Assembly: GCA_017509755.1 (NCBI GenBank)
Contig: JAFWOY010000028.1
Coordinates: 1-40,454, forward strand
From: Bacteroidales bacterium
Lineage (GTDB): Bacteria; Bacteroidota; Bacteroidia; Bacteroidales; UBA932
Reading direction: 5' to 3'
Length of the DNA: 40,454 nucleotides
In this document: piece by piece, positions 24,438-32,921 of the stretch
Layout: each line of letters starts with the position of its first letter
How positions within the stretch are numbered: the stretch's first letter is position 1
The notes under the pieces: generated by a model
Database searches by the model: none
What the model was told of the DNA's origin: nothing
The model's input: the letters and a program-made list of their open reading frames with translations, nothing else
Program-made: the position numbers and the translations under genes

Positions 24438-25460
24438 ATGAACAACGTATTAGTATATTGCGAATTGTCGGAGAAGAACCAGATTGCCGACATCGCTCTG
24501 GAGCTTTGCACCAAAGGCCGTCAGCTGGCTACCCGTCTGGGCTGCCGCCTGCAGGCTGCCGTGCTGGGCAGCGGCGTGAAAGCGGCTGCCGAATCGCTCT
24601 ATCCTTACGGGGTGGACGATGTGTTCGTGGCCGATGACCCGCGGCTCGCGCCGTATCGCACCCTGCCGCATTTCGATGTGCTTTCCAAACTCATCCAGGC
24701 CCAGCAGCCGCAGATCGTCCTTTTCGGCGCTTCCAGCGTAGGCCGCGACTTGGCTCCGCGCATCGCCTCTTTCCTGCGCTGCGGCCTGACGGCCGATTGC
24801 ACGTCGCTGGAGATCGGATCGCATGAAGATCCCAAGACCAAGAAAACCTACGAGAACATCCTGTACCAGATCCGGCCGGCCTTTGGCGGCAATATCATCG
24901 CCACTATCGTGTGCCCGGAAACGCGGCCGCAGATGGCTACCGTCCGCGAGGGCGTGATGAAAAAAGAAGTGTTTGATCCTGCGTATAAGGGCACAATCAT
25001 TCCGGTAGCCGTAGAGGCTTCGCTTGCTGCAGCGGACAAGGCGGTCGAGATCCTGAGCCGGGAAATCGAAGAACAGAAGATCGACATCAAAGGCGCTCAG
25101 ATCATCGTGGCCGGTGGCTATGGCATGGGCAGCAAGGAGAATTTCCAGCTGCTTCACCAGTTCGCCCGCCTGATCGGCGCCAGCGTCGGCGCTACCCGCG
25201 CCGCCGTCGATGCCGGTTTCTGTGAAGGTGAGCGCCAGATCGGCCAGACCGGCGTGACGGTCCGTCCGAAACTCTACATCGCCTGCGGCATCAGCGGTGC
25301 CGTCCAGCACCGGGCCGGCATGGAACAGAGCGCCAAGATCATCAGCATCAACACCGATCCGGATGCGCCGATCAACGCCATCGCCGACTACACCATCATC
25401 GGCGACGTCATGACCGTCATCCCCCAGTTTATGGCTTGTTACAAAAATAATTTGAAATAA
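24438..25460 (+). CDS. etfA: Electron transfer flavoprotein, alpha subunit
   Basis: A 340-aa EtfA. The C-terminal FAD domain is clear: GGYGMGSKENF, then GATRAAVDAGF, GQTGVTVRPKLYIACGISGA, QHRAGM and IISINTDPDAPI. The N-terminal domain pairs with EtfB. The subunit holds the electron-carrying FAD. There is no N-terminal ferredoxin extension. It follows etfB by 21 bp; the next gene, for a large acyl-CoA dehydrogenase, begins about 150 bp later after a long palindromic element. Confidence 0.92.
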   Translation: MNNVLVYCELSEKNQIADIALELCTKGRQLATRLGCRLQAAVLGSGVKAAAESLYPYGVDDVFVADDPRLAPYRTLPHFDVLSKLIQAQQPQIVLFGASSVGRDLAPRIASFLRCGLTADCTSLEIGSHEDPKTKKTYENILYQIRPAFGGNIIATIVCPETRPQMATVREGVMKKEVFDPAYKGTIIPVAVEASLAAADKAVEILSREIEEQKIDIKGAQIIVAGGYGMGSKENFQLLHQFARLIGASVGATRAAVDAGFCEGERQIGQTGVTVRPKLYIACGISGAVQHRAGMEQSAKIISINTDPDAPINAIADYTIIGDVMTVIPQFMACYKNNLK

Positions 25461-25466
25461 ATGAGA

Positions 25467-25592
25467 GCATTCACTGTGTCTCTTTCAAGACCGTCTGCGC
25501 CCACGCAGCCGTGAGTGGGAGGGGCCCATCGCTAGCGATGGGAGGGATAGGACCCGAAGGGTCCGTAGTCTTGAAAGAGACACAGTGAATGC
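25467..25592 (+). repeat. Structured palindromic element, copy B
   Basis: Arms at 25467-25491 (starts GCATTCACTGTGTC) and 25568-25592 pair perfectly over 25 bp. Inside: hairpin A CTGCG-CCCA-CGCAG, linker TGAGTGGGAGGGG, hairpin B CCCATCGC-TA-GCGATGGG, linker AGGGATA, hairpin C GGACCC-GAA-GGGTCC. Same order and stem lengths as at 13387-13500, with other bases in the stems. It sits between etfA and the acyl-CoA dehydrogenase gene in the middle of an operon; there is no T tail, so it is not a simple terminator. Confidence 0.85.
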
Positions 25593-25608
25593 CGAAACAA
25601 TAGGAATT

Positions 25609-27252
25609 ATGAATTACTATAACGATAACGAAAGCCTTTCCTTCTATCTGCATCATCCGGAGATGGAGAAGGTGGTGGCTGTCAAGGAGAAAGATTTTGC
25701 CGAGGCAGGCCAGCATCCGGAGGCCCCGGCCTCTGCTGAAGAAGCCGTCGGCCAGTATGACATGGTCATGAAACTGGTGGGTGAAATCGCCGGTGAAGTG
25801 ATTGCGCCCAACGCCGAAGAAGTCGATCATGTCGGACCGACGCTCGAAGGCGGCCGCGTCCAGTATGCCCCGGGTACCCGCCGCAACCTGGATGCCCTTA
25901 TCCAGGCCGGACTCTACGGCATCTCGCTGGACCGCAAATATGACGGTCTCAACTGGCCGCGCGCGGCCGTTGTGATGGCGGCCGAGATCATTGCCCGCGC
26001 CGATGTGGGTTTCGCCACCATCTGGGGACTGACCGATTGCGCCGACACCATTCAGGAGTTCGGTGACCAGGCCTTGAAGGACAAATATCTTCCCCGCATC
26101 TGCAAAGGTGCCACCTGTTCGATGGACCTCACCGAGCCGGATGCCGGCAGTGACCTGCAGTCCGTTCGTTTGAAGGCTACTTGGGACGAGGCGGCTGGCT
26201 GCTGGCGGCTCAATGGCGTGAAACGTTTCATCACCAACGGAGATGCCGACCTGCACCTGGTTCTCGCCCGCAGCGAAGAGGGCTCGACCGACGGCCGCGG
26301 CCTGTCGTATTTCGTGTTCGACCGTGCCGACGGCGGCATGACTGTGCGCCGCATCGAGAACAAGATGGGTATCAAGGGTTCGCCGACGGCTGAGCTGCAG
26401 TTTACGAATGCACCGGCCCAACTTGTGGGAGAACGTCGCCTGGGCCTGATCAAGTACGTGATGTCGCTGATGAACGGCGCCCGCCTCGGCGTGGCCGCCC
26501 AATCCATCGGCCTGTGCGAGGCCGCCTGCCGCGAGGCCGACGCCTACGCCGCGTCGCGTGAGCAGTTCGGCCATCCGATCAACCAGTTCGTAGCCGTACA
26601 GGACCTGCTGGCCCGCATGCGTGCCCGGACCGACGGCGCCCGCAGCCTGATGTATGAGACGGCCCGCTACGTCGATCTTTCGGCATCTTCCCGCGCCGCC
26701 TCCCGGGTCGCCGACATCCTCACGCCCCTGGTGAAACTCAGCGCCAGCGAGTTCGCCAACCGCAACGCCTACGACTGCATCCAGGTCCACGGCGGCAGCG
26801 GCTTCATGAAGGAATACGCCTGCGAACGGCTGTATCGCGACGCCCGTATCCTGTCGATCTACGAAGGAACGAGTCAGCTGCAGGTGGTGGCCGCCATGAA
26901 AGGCATCGCCAATGGGGCCTATCTCAAGCAGATTGAAAGCTATGAGACCCGCGTAGCCGAAGCCCTGGCCGGCGCACCTGACGCCGAGCGGCAACACTGT
27001 CTCGACGTGCTCCGCAAAGCTACGGACGGCTACAAGCGTTTCTACGAAATGGCTGCTACGGAAGGAACCTCGAGAGTCCGCTTCGAACACGCGACGCGCG
27101 CCCTGACGGAAGTACTCGCCAGCATTGTGATGGCCTACCTTCTCCTCCTCGACAGCTTGCGCGACGCCCGCTTCCTGAAGTCCTGCCAGTTCTTCGTCCG
27201 CGAAAGCATCGGCCAGGTCAGCCGCCAAATCGCTGCGCTGGAGAACTGTTAA
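25609..27252 (+). CDS. Large acyl-CoA dehydrogenase
   Basis: A 547-aa FAD enzyme, longer than short-chain types (about 380 aa) because of N- and C-terminal helical extensions. The core motifs are present: MDLTEPDAGSDLQSVRLKA, GVKRFITNGDADLHLVLAR, GIKGSPTAELQF, and HGGSGFMKEYACERLYRDARIL followed by the catalytic-base segment YEGTSQLQ (Glu at about 419). Acyl-CoA dehydrogenases introduce (or, run in reverse, remove) the 2,3 double bond of an acyl thioester and exchange electrons with ETF, encoded just upstream. ATG at 25609 is used; a GTG at 25585 lies in the palindrome arm. In this operon it takes the place of an enoyl-ACP reductase; whether it reduces or oxidises is open. Confidence 0.9.
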   Translation: MNYYNDNESLSFYLHHPEMEKVVAVKEKDFAEAGQHPEAPASAEEAVGQYDMVMKLVGEIAGEVIAPNAEEVDHVGPTLEGGRVQYAPGTRRNLDALIQAGLYGISLDRKYDGLNWPRAAVVMAAEIIARADVGFATIWGLTDCADTIQEFGDQALKDKYLPRICKGATCSMDLTEPDAGSDLQSVRLKATWDEAAGCWRLNGVKRFITNGDADLHLVLARSEEGSTDGRGLSYFVFDRADGGMTVRRIENKMGIKGSPTAELQFTNAPAQLVGERRLGLIKYVMSLMNGARLGVAAQSIGLCEAACREADAYAASREQFGHPINQFVAVQDLLARMRARTDGARSLMYETARYVDLSASSRAASRVADILTPLVKLSASEFANRNAYDCIQVHGGSGFMKEYACERLYRDARILSIYEGTSQLQVVAAMKGIANGAYLKQIESYETRVAEALAGAPDAERQHCLDVLRKATDGYKRFYEMAATEGTSRVRFEHATRALTEVLASIVMAYLLLLDSLRDARFLKSCQFFVRESIGQVSRQIAALENC

Positions 27253-27258
27253 GTTGTG

Positions 27259-27367
27259 CTACAACGGAAACAGCTGATTGTCAGCTGATTACGCAATCTG
27301 ATCCCCCTCAAAAAACGAGGGGGATCAGTCGTTATAAATGGCTGATGTTCAGCTGCGTCCGTTGCAG
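27259..27367. repeat. Nested palindrome between the acyl-CoA dehydrogenase gene and glnN
   Basis: Outer arms CTACAACGGAAACAGCTGA (27259-27277) and TCAGCTGCGTCCGTTGCAG (27349-27367) pair with a small internal loop and one mismatch, extend through a second TCAGC/GCTGA pair, and enclose an apical 12-bp hairpin CTGATCCCCCTC/GAGGGGGATCAG (27298-27328). There is no T run after it. It lacks the GGGAGGGG linkers of the other elements. The 27253-27438 gap holds otherwise only the glnN promoter. Confidence 0.7.
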
Positions 27368-27410
27368 CGGAAAAAGCGGGCAGGGACGTACGGTTATAGT
27401 GAAACTTCAT

Positions 27411-27418
27411 TATCTTTA
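27411..27418 (+). promoter_or_regulatory. Possible -7 box of glnN
   Basis: TATCTTTA, one mismatch from TAnnTTTG, 20 bp before the glnN ATG. Confidence 0.45.
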
Positions 27419-27438
27419 CACCTTCAAATCTGACAGTC

Positions 27439-29619
27439 ATGAGCACCGACCGTTTCGAGCTGGTCAGGGAGTCCTTCCGGAAAAAGGCTCCGGCCATTGA
27501 AATTCCTTCACGGAAAGCGTCTGAATATTTCGGAGAACAGGTCTTCGACCGCGCCCAGATGCGGAAGTATCTGGATTCCGACACGCTCCAGGCCCTGTTG
27601 GAATGCATCGACAAAGGACATCCGCTCGACCGGGCAACCGCCGACGGCGTCGCCCGCGGAATGAAGGAATGGGCGCTGGAACACCACGTAACCCACGTCA
27701 CCCACTGGTTCCAGCCGCTGACCGAAGGCACGGCCGAAAAGCACGATTCGCTCATCGCCCTCGACGGCCGAGGCGGCGTCATCGAGACCTTCGACGGCAG
27801 TTCGCTCGCGCAGCAGGAGTCCGACGGGTCGTCGTTCCCCAACGGCGGCATCCGCGCCACCTTCGAGGCGCGCGGCTATACGGCCTGGGATCCGACCTCT
27901 CCTGTTTTCATCCAGGAAGATACGCTCTGCATCCCGACAGTTTTTATCGCCTACACCGGTGAAGCGCTCGACTACAAGACGCCGCTCAAACGCTCGATCC
28001 GGGCTGTCTCTGACGCGGCCGTCCCCATCTGCCGGCTGTTCGATCCGGCCGTGAACAACGTGAATTGCTTCCTGGGCTGGGAGCAGGAGTATTTCCTGGT
28101 GGATGAAGACCTCTATGCGGCGCGGCCTGACCTGATGATTACCGGCCGGACGCTGATGGGACATATGTCGTCTAAAAACCAGCAGCTTGCGGATCACTAT
28201 TTTGGAGCCATTCCGGCCCGCGTTGCGGCTTTCATGCGGGAACTGGAAGTGGAGGGGCTGCGGTTGGGCATCCCGTTGAAGACCCGTCACAACGAAGTGG
28301 CTCCCAATCAGTTCGAACTTGCACCCATCTATGGCGACGCCAATCTTTCGAACGACCAGAACCAGCTGGTGATGAACCTGATGAACAGCATCGCACGCAA
28401 ACACGGGTTCGTGGTGCTGCTCCACGAGAAGCCTTTTGCCGGCATCAATGGTTCGGGTAAGCACTGCAACTGGTCGCTTGGCACTGACACGGGCCGCCCG
28501 CTCTTGGCGCCGGGGCGCGATGCCAACGGCAATCTGCTGTTCCTCACATTCTTTGTCAATGTGCTGATGGCCGTACAACGGCACAATGGCGTGTTGAAGG
28601 CATCGATTGCCAGCGCGACCAATGCCCACCGTCTTGGCGGTCATGAGGCACCGCCGGCCATTATCTCCGCTTTTCTGGGCCGGACGATGACAGCCGTGCT
28701 GCGCAAGATTCTGGAAGTTCCCTCCGATACGCCCATCGAAATTGCCGGTCGCAAGGAGCGCAGTGTGGGCCTGATAGAGATTCCCGAAATCTTTGTGGAC
28801 AACACCGACCGCAACCGCACCTCTCCTTTTGCTTTTACCGGCAACCGCTTTGAATTCCGTGCCGTCGGTTCTTCCGCCAACTGTGCCGGCGCCCTCACGA
28901 CCCTCAACGCGGCCGTCGCCGAGCAACTGCTCGATTTCAAGAAAGAGCTGGATGCCGCGCTGGCCGCCGGGAAGACGCTGCAGGTGGCCGTGATGGATAC
29001 GCTCAAACCCATCATTGCCAAGATTATCGACGTGGTCTGTTTCGACGGAAACGGCTATTCGGAGCAGTGGCAGGATGAAGCCGTGCGCCGCGGCCTCGAT
29101 GTAGAGACTTGCGTCCCGAAGATGTTCAAGGCCTTTACCACGCCCGATTCGGTGGCGATGTTCACCCGGACCGGCGTCTATACCGAAAAAGAACTGGCTG
29201 CCCGCAATGAGGTCAAATGGGATATCTATATCAAGAAAGTACAGATCGAGAGCCGTGTCATGGTTCGCATGGCTGTCAACCACATCATCCCCGCTGCGCT
29301 GGAATACAAGACACGCCTGCTCAAGGAGGTCTCACTGCATCAGCAGGTGCTGGGCAGTTTTGAAGGATGCCGGACCGAGATCGAACTCATCCGCCGCATC
29401 GGCTCCTACATTGAAGAGGTCAGCGACCGGGCCGAGGCGATGCGCCAGGCCCGCAAACGGGCCAACACCATCCAAGACGACTATACCCGCGCCATGGCCT
29501 ACCATGATATCGCTTCCCAGATCGAAGAACTCCGCCGTCCCATCGACAAACTCGAAGAACTGGTGGACAACCAGCTATGGCCGTTGCCGAAATACCGGGA
29601 ACTGCTGTTTATCAGCTAA
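27439..29619 (+). CDS. glnN: Glutamine synthetase type III
   Basis: A 726-aa enzyme that makes glutamine from glutamate, ammonium and ATP. The length and motif set are those of GSIII: FPNGGIRATFEARGYTAWD and SPVFIQEDTLCIPTVF in the N-terminal part, GWEQEYFLVDE with metal-binding glutamates, RHNEVAPNQFELAPIY, the GINGSGKHCNWSLGT loop, and NRTSPFAFTGNRFEFRAVGSSAN near the glutamate site. The C-terminal third is the helical region unique to type III. GSIII is the main form in many Bacteroidales. It stands alone with its own putative promoter and has no visible terminator. Confidence 0.95.
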   Translation: MSTDRFELVRESFRKKAPAIEIPSRKASEYFGEQVFDRAQMRKYLDSDTLQALLECIDKGHPLDRATADGVARGMKEWALEHHVTHVTHWFQPLTEGTAEKHDSLIALDGRGGVIETFDGSSLAQQESDGSSFPNGGIRATFEARGYTAWDPTSPVFIQEDTLCIPTVFIAYTGEALDYKTPLKRSIRAVSDAAVPICRLFDPAVNNVNCFLGWEQEYFLVDEDLYAARPDLMITGRTLMGHMSSKNQQLADHYFGAIPARVAAFMRELEVEGLRLGIPLKTRHNEVAPNQFELAPIYGDANLSNDQNQLVMNLMNSIARKHGFVVLLHEKPFAGINGSGKHCNWSLGTDTGRPLLAPGRDANGNLLFLTFFVNVLMAVQRHNGVLKASIASATNAHRLGGHEAPPAIISAFLGRTMTAVLRKILEVPSDTPIEIAGRKERSVGLIEIPEIFVDNTDRNRTSPFAFTGNRFEFRAVGSSANCAGALTTLNAAVAEQLLDFKKELDAALAAGKTLQVAVMDTLKPIIAKIIDVVCFDGNGYSEQWQDEAVRRGLDVETCVPKMFKAFTTPDSVAMFTRTGVYTEKELAARNEVKWDIYIKKVQIESRVMVRMAVNHIIPAALEYKTRLLKEVSLHQQVLGSFEGCRTEIELIRRIGSYIEEVSDRAEAMRQARKRANTIQDDYTRAMAYHDIASQIEELRRPIDKLEELVDNQLWPLPKYRELLFIS

Positions 29620-29669
29620 TCCACATAGATGATTGATGTTCGGGCAGGATTGGGTGAATCTCGAAGATT

Positions 29670-30788
29670 TCAACGGTGGAGCCAAAGGCCCATAACGGGG
29701 TCGGCAAGAAGGCATTTACTCTCTTCCATATAGATCAGACCTTTCTCCAGCAGTGCCTTTTTCGTAGCGATTGAAGCAGCCGAGGAGCCCAGCTTGTACT
29801 TACTGATGACGGCCGCTGAAGAAAAGCCGTCGCAAACGCCGTCTGCAAGGGCCCTTAAAAACCGCATTTGAACAGGTGTCAGATTCTCCGTGCGACTTTC
29901 AAACAAGGCCGTATTCTGGTCGATGAGTTCTTCTATTCCAGCGTCTATATCCTGGTTTGTTACGACATTGTCTGAGAACAGATAGATATACCAGCAGAGT
30001 TGTTGTACATAAGAAGAGTGATAATCAACAGTCTGGCAGATCCGTTCAATCTGGTCGGAGGAGATGGACTTCCCTTCAGCCTTGAATTTTCCGGAGATAT
30101 AGGCTTCCCAGTAGGCGAAGGGGATTCTTTTCAGATAGATGATGTCGCCAAACTTGTAAAAAGGTTTGGCTTCATCATCAAACAATCGTTCCATCATATG
30201 TTTCTTGCTTCCGAATAGGCAGTAGGATACATTTTGTTGATGTTGCCAGACCGTTCTCAGGCGCTTCTGGAAGGAAAGACTGTCTGCAAATTCCGTAATC
30301 TGCTGAAACTCGTCGATGCAGACAACGATGCGTACATTCTTCTTTTCGGCGATTTTTTCCGGCAGATTGAGGATGTCATCTATGGGCGGCTGTGCATCGT
30401 TCAGCCCGAATTGTATTTTGACCGCGTTTGTGGGGTCGGATGCCAGATTTACCCCAAGTTGGATTCTGCCCAAAAATCTTCGCACATTCTCGAGAATTTC
30501 ATCGATGGCCGTGGCACTCTGTTTCAGTACGGCATTGCCGAGTATTTCACAGAATTCACCAGAGGTTTTTGCTTTGAAAACGTCTGTGAAAATACAGAGT
30601 ATTTTTTTGTTGTCTGTTTCCCGGATTACTTTTTTGACGAGGGAGGTTTTCCCCCATCGTCTGGGAGAGACGATGAAAGAATTAATTCCTCCTGCAAAAT
30701 CCGCCGCCAGTCTGGCAGATTCTTTCTCTCTGTCAGTGAAGGTATTGCCTTCTACTGGTTTTCCGAAAATGAATACCTGGTCCGTCAT
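29670..30788 (-). CDS. ATPase of the archaeal-type/STAND-like AAA group with C-terminal wHTH
   Basis: A 372-aa P-loop ATPase. Walker A SPRRWGKTSLVKK (about 42-54), Walker B VVCIDEFQQI, a sensor-like CLFGSKKHMM segment, and a C-terminal winged helix (LTPVQMRFLRALADG, AAVISKYKLG, GLIYMEES) identify the ATPase_2/AAA_14-like family found in many copies in Bacteroidales and Archaea. The wHTH suggests DNA binding or regulation, and some relatives are part of mobile elements; no role is established. A complete promoter (30806-30836) supports the ATG at 30788. It is the first gene of the accessory stretch that runs to the window end. Confidence 0.82.
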   Translation of the reverse strand: MTDQVFIFGKPVEGNTFTDREKESARLAADFAGGINSFIVSPRRWGKTSLVKKVIRETDNKKILCIFTDVFKAKTSGEFCEILGNAVLKQSATAIDEILENVRRFLGRIQLGVNLASDPTNAVKIQFGLNDAQPPIDDILNLPEKIAEKKNVRIVVCIDEFQQITEFADSLSFQKRLRTVWQHQQNVSYCLFGSKKHMMERLFDDEAKPFYKFGDIIYLKRIPFAYWEAYISGKFKAEGKSISSDQIERICQTVDYHSSYVQQLCWYIYLFSDNVVTNQDIDAGIEELIDQNTALFESRTENLTPVQMRFLRALADGVCDGFSSAAVISKYKLGSSAASIATKKALLEKGLIYMEESKCLLADPVMGLWLHR

Positions 30789-30805
30789 TGCAAACTATTT
30801 TTTTG

Positions 30806-30836
30806 CAAATGTAAGCATTTGTTTAGTAAATGACAA
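30806..30836 (-). promoter_or_regulatory. Promoter of the AAA-type ATPase gene
   Basis: TTG (30836-30834), 20 bp, TACATTTG (30813-30806) on the minus strand, 17 bp before the ATG at 30788. Confidence 0.75.
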
Positions 30837-30910
30837 CTTACTAAGTATTTATTTACATCGGCGAAGGAACTTGAAAGATTATGTCCTAGCCCAAAAAAGG
30901 AAGCAATGGC

Positions 30911-30940
30911 TTGCTGGTTAAAGAATAAGTCGTAACTTTG
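30911..30940 (+). promoter_or_regulatory. Promoter of the two-gene OGG-fold unit
   Basis: TTG (30911-30913), 19 bp, TAACTTTG (30933-30940). The leader to the ATG at 31006 is about 60 nt with no clear fold. Confidence 0.75.
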
Positions 30941-31005
30941 AGTATTCTGTAAATTGCAGGCCAGTCCCCAGACACATAAATTGGGACGCTACCCCTGGAC
31001 TCACT

Positions 31006-31686
31006 ATGGAAGACCTAAAGAAAATACGAATCGATTATTACTGGTACCGGTTCCGGAAAGGACGGGCGGAGGTACTGTTGGAACTTGTTGCGGATACGGG
31101 CAAATACCGTGTTCCGTTCCATTATGTGACGTCGGACGATGGTATCATTGGGCGGCTCTCTAAGGGAAGTCTGGAGGATGATGGGGATCTTGTTCTTATT
31201 GAGCACGAGATAAAGCCTTGGAAGATGAATGTCGTGGACAAGGAGTGGATATCACTTGACAGGGTCAAGGAACTCGATCTTCTGCGGAATGAAACTTCCC
31301 ACATAACCTGCAATATTTACCGCTTCTTTCTGCATCTATTTCCGTGTGAGAAGGAGCCTGGCCTCCGTCACCGCGTTGAGGATTGGTTGGATGAGGTGAA
31401 GACCCAGGTGGCAAAGAGACGGTATAAAGCCCAACTGCAAAGCATTCTGGACGGAAACCTCCCCGTTCTGTTAGACGCCTTTTTTGTCAAAAAACCCGAC
31501 CCGGAACTTGTGCACAAGGAGATGGAGACGCTGGAGCATTTCTGTATCCCCAAACGTAAGTCAGAATCTGTGAGTATGGAGGAGGATGTCTGCGATGAAG
31601 AAGACGCCTACCATTATAGACCGATTGACTTGAGGGCGCTGGGAGCAGAGATTGAATACGTGAATTTCCTAGTACATAAACAATAA
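31006..31686 (+). CDS. Protein of unknown function preceding an OGG-fold gene
   Basis: A 226-aa soluble protein that I do not recognise. The first half (about 1-100) reads as beta-strands (IRIDYYWYRFRKGRAEVLLE, YRVPFHYVTSDDG), the second half as helices rich in Lys/Glu, ending in an acidic EEDVCDEED patch and a short tail. There is no signal peptide, membrane helix or known catalytic motif. It stops 11 bp before the OGG-fold gene and shares its promoter, so it probably works with that protein. A full promoter supports the ATG. Confidence 0.7.
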   Translation: MEDLKKIRIDYYWYRFRKGRAEVLLELVADTGKYRVPFHYVTSDDGIIGRLSKGSLEDDGDLVLIEHEIKPWKMNVVDKEWISLDRVKELDLLRNETSHITCNIYRFFLHLFPCEKEPGLRHRVEDWLDEVKTQVAKRRYKAQLQSILDGNLPVLLDAFFVKKPDPELVHKEMETLEHFCIPKRKSESVSMEEDVCDEEDAYHYRPIDLRALGAEIEYVNFLVHKQ

Positions 31687-31697
31687 GACTTAGAATT

Positions 31698-32801
31698 ATG
31701 TTTGAGTTAATCCTTAATCAACCTTTGCAACCCGCAGACGGGTACAACATTGAGAATCAGATTAATCGAACCATCAATGTATCGGGCGGTCATGAGATTG
31801 TTCTGCTTGCTCAAAATGAAATGAGCCAGTTCCCAGGGATAGACCTAGTGCATTTTACACGTGACGCGCTTCGGGAAGTATGGGCATCTAATTGCCACAT
31901 TACTACGAAATACTTGGCAACGCTATGGTGGGGGAATGTGAATTTCAGAATCTTTAATCGCGTTTTTTCCGCTCGAAGTATGGATCGGCTTCAAGATATT
32001 TCAGTTGTCTTAGAGGAGCGTCTGGCCGTATTGTCATACGCTATTGATCGAGTAACTCTTTCGGATGTTTTTATGCGGATGCTCCTTCCCAATGGTGAGT
32101 TGAAAGTTCCTTATGTGGGACCTGCATTCTTTACGAAAATACTGCAGTTTTACGTCGCGGCCCATCAGCGAGACGACCAGGTTTTATTGCCTATCATTGC
32201 GGATCAGTGGCTGATGAAGGCTCTTTACTGCGAGATGACTGATGCCGGATCTGGATTGCGGGATGATATCTTTGTGATAGGCCCCAACGGTATTTCCCTT
32301 CAGGATATTCCTGAATCTTATTTCATATATGTTGAATGGTTTAATCATAGATGTCAAGGGTATAATGTGACTCCTTGGGAGATGGAAGGCCGTTTATTTC
32401 GGAATCCAGTTGTCGCCAATTATTATAATCAGTTGGTCGCCAATGTCATGCAACAACACCAACAAGAACAAATCGTGGTGAATGTTAATCCTGTTCCGCA
32501 GAATCAAGCTGTTTTTCTGAAGGTTTATGACAAGGCGGGGAGAAACTATGGAAAAACCTTTCAGATAATGAATAACCATTGGACTCTTCCTCACAATACT
32601 CCTCATGTTTATGTTGAGTGGTTGGGGCAGACATATGAAGCAGCTAATAGGACATATAGTGGCAAGGGAAATACCTTACGAGGTAAATCGACAATCAAGG
32701 AATTGATTAATAGGAATCATTGGCAACCTGGAGATGCTTTTTCTTGCGAGTTTATCGTTCTTCAGGATGCACACGTGTACAGAATTCTGGGACGTCAATA
32801 A
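31698..32801 (+). CDS. OGG-fold (8-oxoguanine glycosylase-like) protein with extra C-terminal domain
   Basis: A 367-aa protein. Residues about 55-180 fit the stand-alone OGG-fold family: WWGNVNFRIFNRVF, then VPYVGPAFFTKILQFY, which reads as the helix-hairpin-helix, and LPIIADQWLMKAL with an Asp at the position of the catalytic aspartate. In human OGG1 the catalytic Lys follows the Gly of the hairpin; here that place is Ala and a Lys occurs four residues later, so glycosylase activity is uncertain. After a Gln-rich linker (MQQHQQEQ) a second domain of about 100 residues (VFLKVYDKAGRNYGKTF; VYVEWLGQTYEAA) is unknown to me. The gene is clearly richer in A and T than its neighbours, a sign of recent transfer. 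The family is frequent next to restriction and defence genes (from memory). Confidence 0.65.
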   Translation: MFELILNQPLQPADGYNIENQINRTINVSGGHEIVLLAQNEMSQFPGIDLVHFTRDALREVWASNCHITTKYLATLWWGNVNFRIFNRVFSARSMDRLQDISVVLEERLAVLSYAIDRVTLSDVFMRMLLPNGELKVPYVGPAFFTKILQFYVAAHQRDDQVLLPIIADQWLMKALYCEMTDAGSGLRDDIFVIGPNGISLQDIPESYFIYVEWFNHRCQGYNVTPWEMEGRLFRNPVVANYYNQLVANVMQQHQQEQIVVNVNPVPQNQAVFLKVYDKAGRNYGKTFQIMNNHWTLPHNTPHVYVEWLGQTYEAANRTYSGKGNTLRGKSTIKELINRNHWQPGDAFSCEFIVLQDAHVYRILGRQ

Positions 32802-32921
32802 GTCTTGTCCTTTTCAGATTTGCCTCCAATATGCTGCTCACTAAAGACCTATTGTAAGCAGGACACTTGGGCAATGGTTGAGATATTGAGGACGGTTTGG
32901 ACAAAGATTGCAATCCCTTAA

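Noticed and set aside
25585..25608. GTG at 25585 as start of the acyl-CoA dehydrogenase
   Set aside because: It lies in the right arm of the palindromic element; the ATG at 25609 directly behind the element gives the natural N-terminus.
25471..27228. Open frame of 585 codons on the minus strand opposite the acyl-CoA dehydrogenase gene
   Set aside because: Antisense shadow of a gene with intact catalytic motifs; no domain and no promoter. The same holds for the long minus-strand frame at 27508-29283 opposite glnN.
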